Shown piece by piece: positions 7,886 to 10,474 of a stretch of 10,474 nucleotides of DNA (position 1 is the first letter of the stretch; the number at the start of each line of letters is the position of its first letter). A model generated the notes under the pieces. That model was not told the origin of the DNA, made no database searches, and saw only the letters and a list, made by a program, of their open reading frames with translations. The position numbers were made by a program, and so were the translations under genes. Source of the stretch: Deltaproteobacteria bacterium RBG_13_61_14 (GTDB lineage Bacteria > RBG-13-61-14); assembly GCA_001797815.1 (NCBI GenBank), contig MGQK01000016.1, positions 62,952 to 73,425 of the forward strand, given 5' to 3'.

Positions 7886-9586
7886 TTAGGTGTCGGCCGC
7901 GGTGACGCGGACCACTTCGTCAATGGTGGTGACCCCTTCGCGGACCATCTGCAGCCCGCTCTGGCGCATGGTCAGCATGCCCAGGCGGATCGCCTCGTTC
8001 TTGAGTTCCGTGGTGCTGGCCCCGTTGATCACGAACTCCTTGACCTCCTCGAACATGGTCATGACCTCGTACACCGCGCGCCGGCCCTTGTAGCCGGTCT
8101 CGTTGCAATTGAAACAGCCCCGGCCCTTCTGGGGCGCGCAGCCCTGGCCCTGCTCCGGGCTCATGCCCAGGTCGGTCAAGACCTTGGGCTCCACCTGGAT
8201 CGGCTCCGTGCACTCCGGGCAGACCCGGCGCACCAGACGCTGGGCCACGATCAGGTTCACCGAACTCGCCACCAGGAAGGGCTCCACCCCCATGTTGAGC
8301 AGACGGTTGATGGTGCTGGGCGCGTCGTTGGTGTGCAGGGTGGAGAGCACCAGGTGGCCGGTGAGCGCGGCCTTGACCGCGATCTCCGCGGTCTCGAAGT
8401 CGCGGATCTCGCCCACCATGATGATGTTCGGGTCTTGCCGCAGGAAGGCGCGCAGCGCCGCCGCGAAGTTGAGCCCGATCTCCTCGTGCATCTGGCACTG
8501 GTTGATGCCCATCAAGTTGTACTCGACCGGGTCTTCGGCGGTGGAGATGTTCTCGGTGGTCTTGTTCAATTCCGAGAGCGCCGAATAGAGCGTGGTGGTC
8601 TTGCCCGAACCGGTGGGCCCGGTGACCAGGCACATGCCGAAGGGCTGGTAGATGGCCTTCTTGAAGTCCTTGAGCTGTTCATCGTAAAAGCCGAGCTTGG
8701 TCATGTCCAGCTGCAGGTTGGACTTGTCCAGCAGCCGCATCACCACCTTCTCCCCGAACAAGGTGGGCAGGACCGAGACCCGGTAGTCCATTTCCTTGTC
8801 CTTGCCCAGCTTGATCTTGATCCGGCCGTCCTGGGGCAGGCGCCGCTCGGCAATGTCCATTTGGCTCATGATCTTGATGCGCGAGACAATCGCGTTCCTG
8901 AGCTTCATCGGCGGCTTCATCACCTCGTAAAGCACGCCTTCAATCCGGTAGCGCACGCGGAAGCTTTTCTCGTAAGGCTCGATGTGGATGTCCGAAGCAT
9001 TTTTCTTGATCGCGTCGGTCAGGATCAGGTTGCACAGCTTCACCACCGGCGCGTCTTCGCTGGCCTTTTCCAGATCGGCCAGGTTGACGTCATCCTCCTC
9101 CTCGCCCAACGAGATGTCCAGGCCCTCGATGTCGCCCAGCGCCTGTTCCAACGCGGCGTTGGACTGGCTGTAGTAGCGGTCAATCGCCTCTTTGATCGCG
9201 TTCTCCGGCGCCACCACCACCTCGATGTTGTAGCCGGTCAGGAACTTGATATCGTCAATGGCAAAAATGTTGGAAGGGTCGGCCATGGCCACGATCAGGG
9301 TGGAACCCGCCCGGTTGATGGCAATGACCTGGTGCTTCTGCGCCACCTCTTCCGGGATCAAGCGGACCACCTGATCCTCGATCTCAAACTCGGAAAGATT
9401 GATCGAGGGCACCCCGTATTGCTTGCTCAGAAACTCGGTGAGTTCTTCTTCCTTGATGAAGCCCATCCGGGTGAGGTTGGCCCCCAGCCGCCCCCCGTGC
9501 CTCTTTTGCTCCTCCAGGGCCTGCTGAAGCTGGACCGGCGTAATCAGGTTATCACGTACTAAAAGTTCACCGAGCTTTCCGGCCAT
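7886..9586 (-). CDS. pilB: PilB, type IV pilus extension ATPase with N-terminal MshEN domain
   Basis: This 566-residue cytoplasmic ATPase powers pilus assembly through PilC. The N-terminal region (1 to about 140) is an MshEN/T2SSE-N domain with two successive LGxxL...Lxxx(F/L)xxQ motifs, at 4-27 and 33-56. The N2 domain carries NASDIHIEPYE (196-206). The motor has Walker A GPTGSGKTT (323-331), Asp box TAEDPVEY (349-356), Walker B IIMVGEIRDFETA (388-400) and His box TGHLVLSTLHTN (409-420). A zinc-binding tetracysteine follows: Cys456-x-x-Cys459 and Cys491-x-x-Cys494. Length is normal for PilB and all catalytic elements are present. ATG 9584-9586 is preceded by AAGGAGAC. It is the first gene of the leftward pil operon, behind a sigma-70-type promoter. 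A GspE identity is unlikely given the adjacent pilT. Confidence 0.97.
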   Translation of the reverse strand: MAGKLGELLVRDNLITPVQLQQALEEQKRHGGRLGANLTRMGFIKEEELTEFLSKQYGVPSINLSEFEIEDQVVRLIPEEVAQKHQVIAINRAGSTLIVAMADPSNIFAIDDIKFLTGYNIEVVVAPENAIKEAIDRYYSQSNAALEQALGDIEGLDISLGEEEDDVNLADLEKASEDAPVVKLCNLILTDAIKKNASDIHIEPYEKSFRVRYRIEGVLYEVMKPPMKLRNAIVSRIKIMSQMDIAERRLPQDGRIKIKLGKDKEMDYRVSVLPTLFGEKVVMRLLDKSNLQLDMTKLGFYDEQLKDFKKAIYQPFGMCLVTGPTGSGKTTTLYSALSELNKTTENISTAEDPVEYNLMGINQCQMHEEIGLNFAAALRAFLRQDPNIIMVGEIRDFETAEIAVKAALTGHLVLSTLHTNDAPSTINRLLNMGVEPFLVASSVNLIVAQRLVRRVCPECTEPIQVEPKVLTDLGMSPEQGQGCAPQKGRGCFNCNETGYKGRRAVYEVMTMFEEVKEFVINGASTTELKNEAIRLGMLTMRQSGLQMVREGVTTIDEVVRVTAADT

Positions 9587-9637
9587 TCCCTGTCTCCTTG
9601 CCTAAAGCTTGAATCTCTATCTCCTGAGTTTCTTTTT

Positions 9638-9666
9638 ATTTTCCCCTTTCTTGGGCGATCTGTCAA
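9638..9666 (-). promoter_or_regulatory. Sigma-70-type promoter for the pilB operon
   Basis: On the minus strand a perfect TTGACA (9661-9666) is followed after exactly 17 bp by GAAAAT (9638-9643), which matches TATAAT in 4 of 6 positions. The expected start is near 9630, giving a leader of about 44 nt that contains the AAGGAG site of pilB. Spacing and -35 are ideal and the -10 is mediocre. This would give housekeeping expression of the motor genes. Confidence 0.55.
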
Positions 9667-9757
9667 GCAAATTTCTCTTGCTCCCCTCTCCGCCCCCCTG
9701 CCGCTGCATGCAATCCTCCCCTTCCCTCTTATTCTGACGCCTTGACCTCCGGCCTCG

Positions 9758-9799
9758 ATTCAGATAACTTGATAGTTAATTCAGATGAAAAAATAGCTA
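9758..9799. repeat. Two tandem 21-bp direct repeats in the divergent region (operator-like)
   Basis: Two adjoining 21-bp units both begin ATTCAGAT (9758-9765 and 9779-9786) and both end ATAG(T/C)TA (9772-9778 and 9793-9799), matching at 15 of 21 positions. A 21-bp period is two helical turns, so a protein could bind both copies on the same DNA face. The location between divergent genes in an AT-rich patch suits an operator, but no regulator can be named. Confidence 0.5.
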
Positions 9800-9924
9800 A
9801 CCTTTAGAAAAAAACGGCACTTTTCAATTGGAAAACAAATCCATGATTCGCACCACCCGCCAAGCACGGTCCTTGTGGCCCGGGTCATCGGGCCGCTCGC
9901 CGGCTTAGATCCGCCTGCCCGCCC

Positions 9925-10474
9925 ATGCCGCCATCCTCCAACTCCCATCCGGCGCCCCGTTTTCTTCGGGCTGGGATCGGCCCCCTGCTCCTGGCCGTTG
10001 CCTTCATCGCCCTTACCCTTTGGAGCTGGCGCAAATGGCCGGACGTGCTCGTGGACTTTGGCCGGGAACTCTATCTTCCCTGGCAATTGATCCAGGGCAA
10101 GGTTCTCTATCGCGACATCGCCCTCAACTACGGATGCTTTCCCCAATACCTTAACGCCTTTTTCTTTAAATTGTTCGGTGTCAGCTTTACCACCCTGATC
10201 TATTGCAACCTAGCCATCCTGGCCGGAATCACCTCGCTCATTTATCTAACCCTGGTCCGAGCGTGCGACCGCCTCACGGCCGCCGCGGCCGGCCTGATCC
10301 TGCTCCTGGTCTTCGCTTTCCCCCAGTACGCCGCCATCGGCGGCATGAACTTTGTGGCGCCCTATTCCCATGCGGCCACGCACGGGGTGGCTCTGGCGGT
10401 GGCCATGCTGGCCGCTCTGGCGCTCAATCGAGCAAGCCCCGGGCGAAGAGCGACGGCCGGGGCCGGGCTCTGCT
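9925..10474 (+). CDS. GT-C-like polytopic membrane protein, probable glycosyltransferase (3' end outside window)
   Basis: An open frame from ATG 9925 runs 183 codons to the window edge without a stop. An in-frame TGA at 9844-9846 with no other start codon between makes this ATG the first possible start. No Shine-Dalgarno is evident. Hydrophobic segments lie at about 18-36, 84-110, 117-134 and 148-167. Between the first two is a polar loop, DVLVDFGRELYLPWQ (40-54), then GKVLYRDIALNYG (58-70). This layout, one helix followed by an acidic extracytoplasmic loop (Asp40, Asp44, Glu48), resembles large GT-C/family-39-like membrane glycosyltransferases that use polyprenyl-linked sugars. The loop wording is one I associate with uncharacterised bacterial members of that group. 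Substrate is unknown, and envelope glycan or protein glycosylation is possible. It is transcribed away from pilB, so it is not part of the pil operon. Confidence 0.75.
   Translation, partial: MPPSSNSHPAPRFLRAGIGPLLLAVAFIALTLWSWRKWPDVLVDFGRELYLPWQLIQGKVLYRDIALNYGCFPQYLNAFFFKLFGVSFTTLIYCNLAILAGITSLIYLTLVRACDRLTAAAAGLILLLVFAFPQYAAIGGMNFVAPYSHAATHGVALAVAMLAALALNRASPGRRATAGAGLC

Larger units (their letters stand above)
9587..9924. other. 338-bp divergent intergenic region between pilB and the GT-C-like gene
   Basis: No gene is supported here. The part next to pilB (to about 9740) is pyrimidine-rich on the plus strand and holds the pilB promoter and ribosome site. The centre (about 9758-9845) is markedly AT-rich and includes a 21-bp tandem direct repeat. 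The right end (about 9846-9924) is GC-rich. I saw no sigma-54 -24/-12 element on either strand. CGGCAC at about 9816 lacks the matching TTGC at the correct spacing. Confidence 0.6.

Noticed and set aside
8333-9562. A 409-codon rightward open frame antisense to pilB
   Set aside because: It is a shadow of pilB, whose Walker, Asp-box, His-box and zinc motifs are all in the leftward frame.
9742-9797. Rightward sigma-70 promoter for the GT-C-like gene (TTGACC/TAACTT or TTGATA/AATAGC)
   Set aside because: Both -10 candidates match only 3 of 6 positions, too weak to call in an AT-rich patch.
9814-9832. CGGCAC followed by TTTTCAATTGG as a sigma-54 -24/-12 element
   Set aside because: The -12 half should read TTGC at fixed spacing, but the sequence there is AATT.
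9781-10146. A 121-codon leftward open frame overlapping the GT-C-like gene
   Set aside because: The rightward frame has membrane segments and a recognisable acidic loop. The leftward product has no features and its C-terminal part comes from the AT-rich intergenic patch.

Overview
The window is GC-rich bacterial chromosome, with C or G at most third codon positions, from a Gram-negative organism. It carries an ADP-heptose (LPS inner core) kinase and a complete set of type IV pilus motor genes. The order pilB-pilT-pilC-pilS-pilR is the one familiar from Desulfobacterota/Geobacter-like and related deep-branching, often uncultivated, lineages. I cannot fix the phylum from the sequence alone. There is no rRNA, tRNA, CRISPR array, phage gene or intact transposase.

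Layout. Bases 1-2048 are read rightward: the 3' end of an unrecognised gene, then a D-glycero-beta-D-manno-heptose-7-phosphate kinase (287-1291), then a short QueG-like double [4Fe-4S] protein (1353-2048). A run of six 7-bp A/T-rich units sits between the last two. Bases 2049-2281 form a convergent junction holding a 126-bp element bounded by nearly perfect 29-bp inverted repeats, which looks like a MITE or REP-type element. Bases 2282-9586 are read leftward. In transcription order they are pilB (extension ATPase), pilT (retraction ATPase), pilC (inner-membrane platform), pilS (membrane sensor kinase) and pilR (sigma-54-dependent response regulator). The pilB/pilT and pilT/pilC gaps are only 22-24 bp, and pilS/pilR overlap by ATGA. 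A 338-bp divergent region (9587-9924) separates pilB from a rightward GT-C-like membrane protein that runs off the window end. It holds a good sigma-70-type promoter for pilB and a 21-bp tandem direct repeat in an AT-rich patch.

How the genes work together. PilB and PilT power pilus extension and retraction through PilC, and PilS/PilR normally controls pilin transcription. No pilin gene is present, so the PilR target lies elsewhere. The N-terminus of PilB carries two MshEN-type motifs, suggesting cyclic-di-GMP control of extension. The flanking heptose kinase and membrane glycosyltransferase-like gene place the motor cluster among cell-envelope genes. The core is conventional. The less usual items are the non-coding elements (heptad array, inverted-repeat element, 21-bp repeat) and the QueG-like protein, which lacks the expected catalytic-Asp motif. 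I found no convincing previously undescribed multi-gene system.
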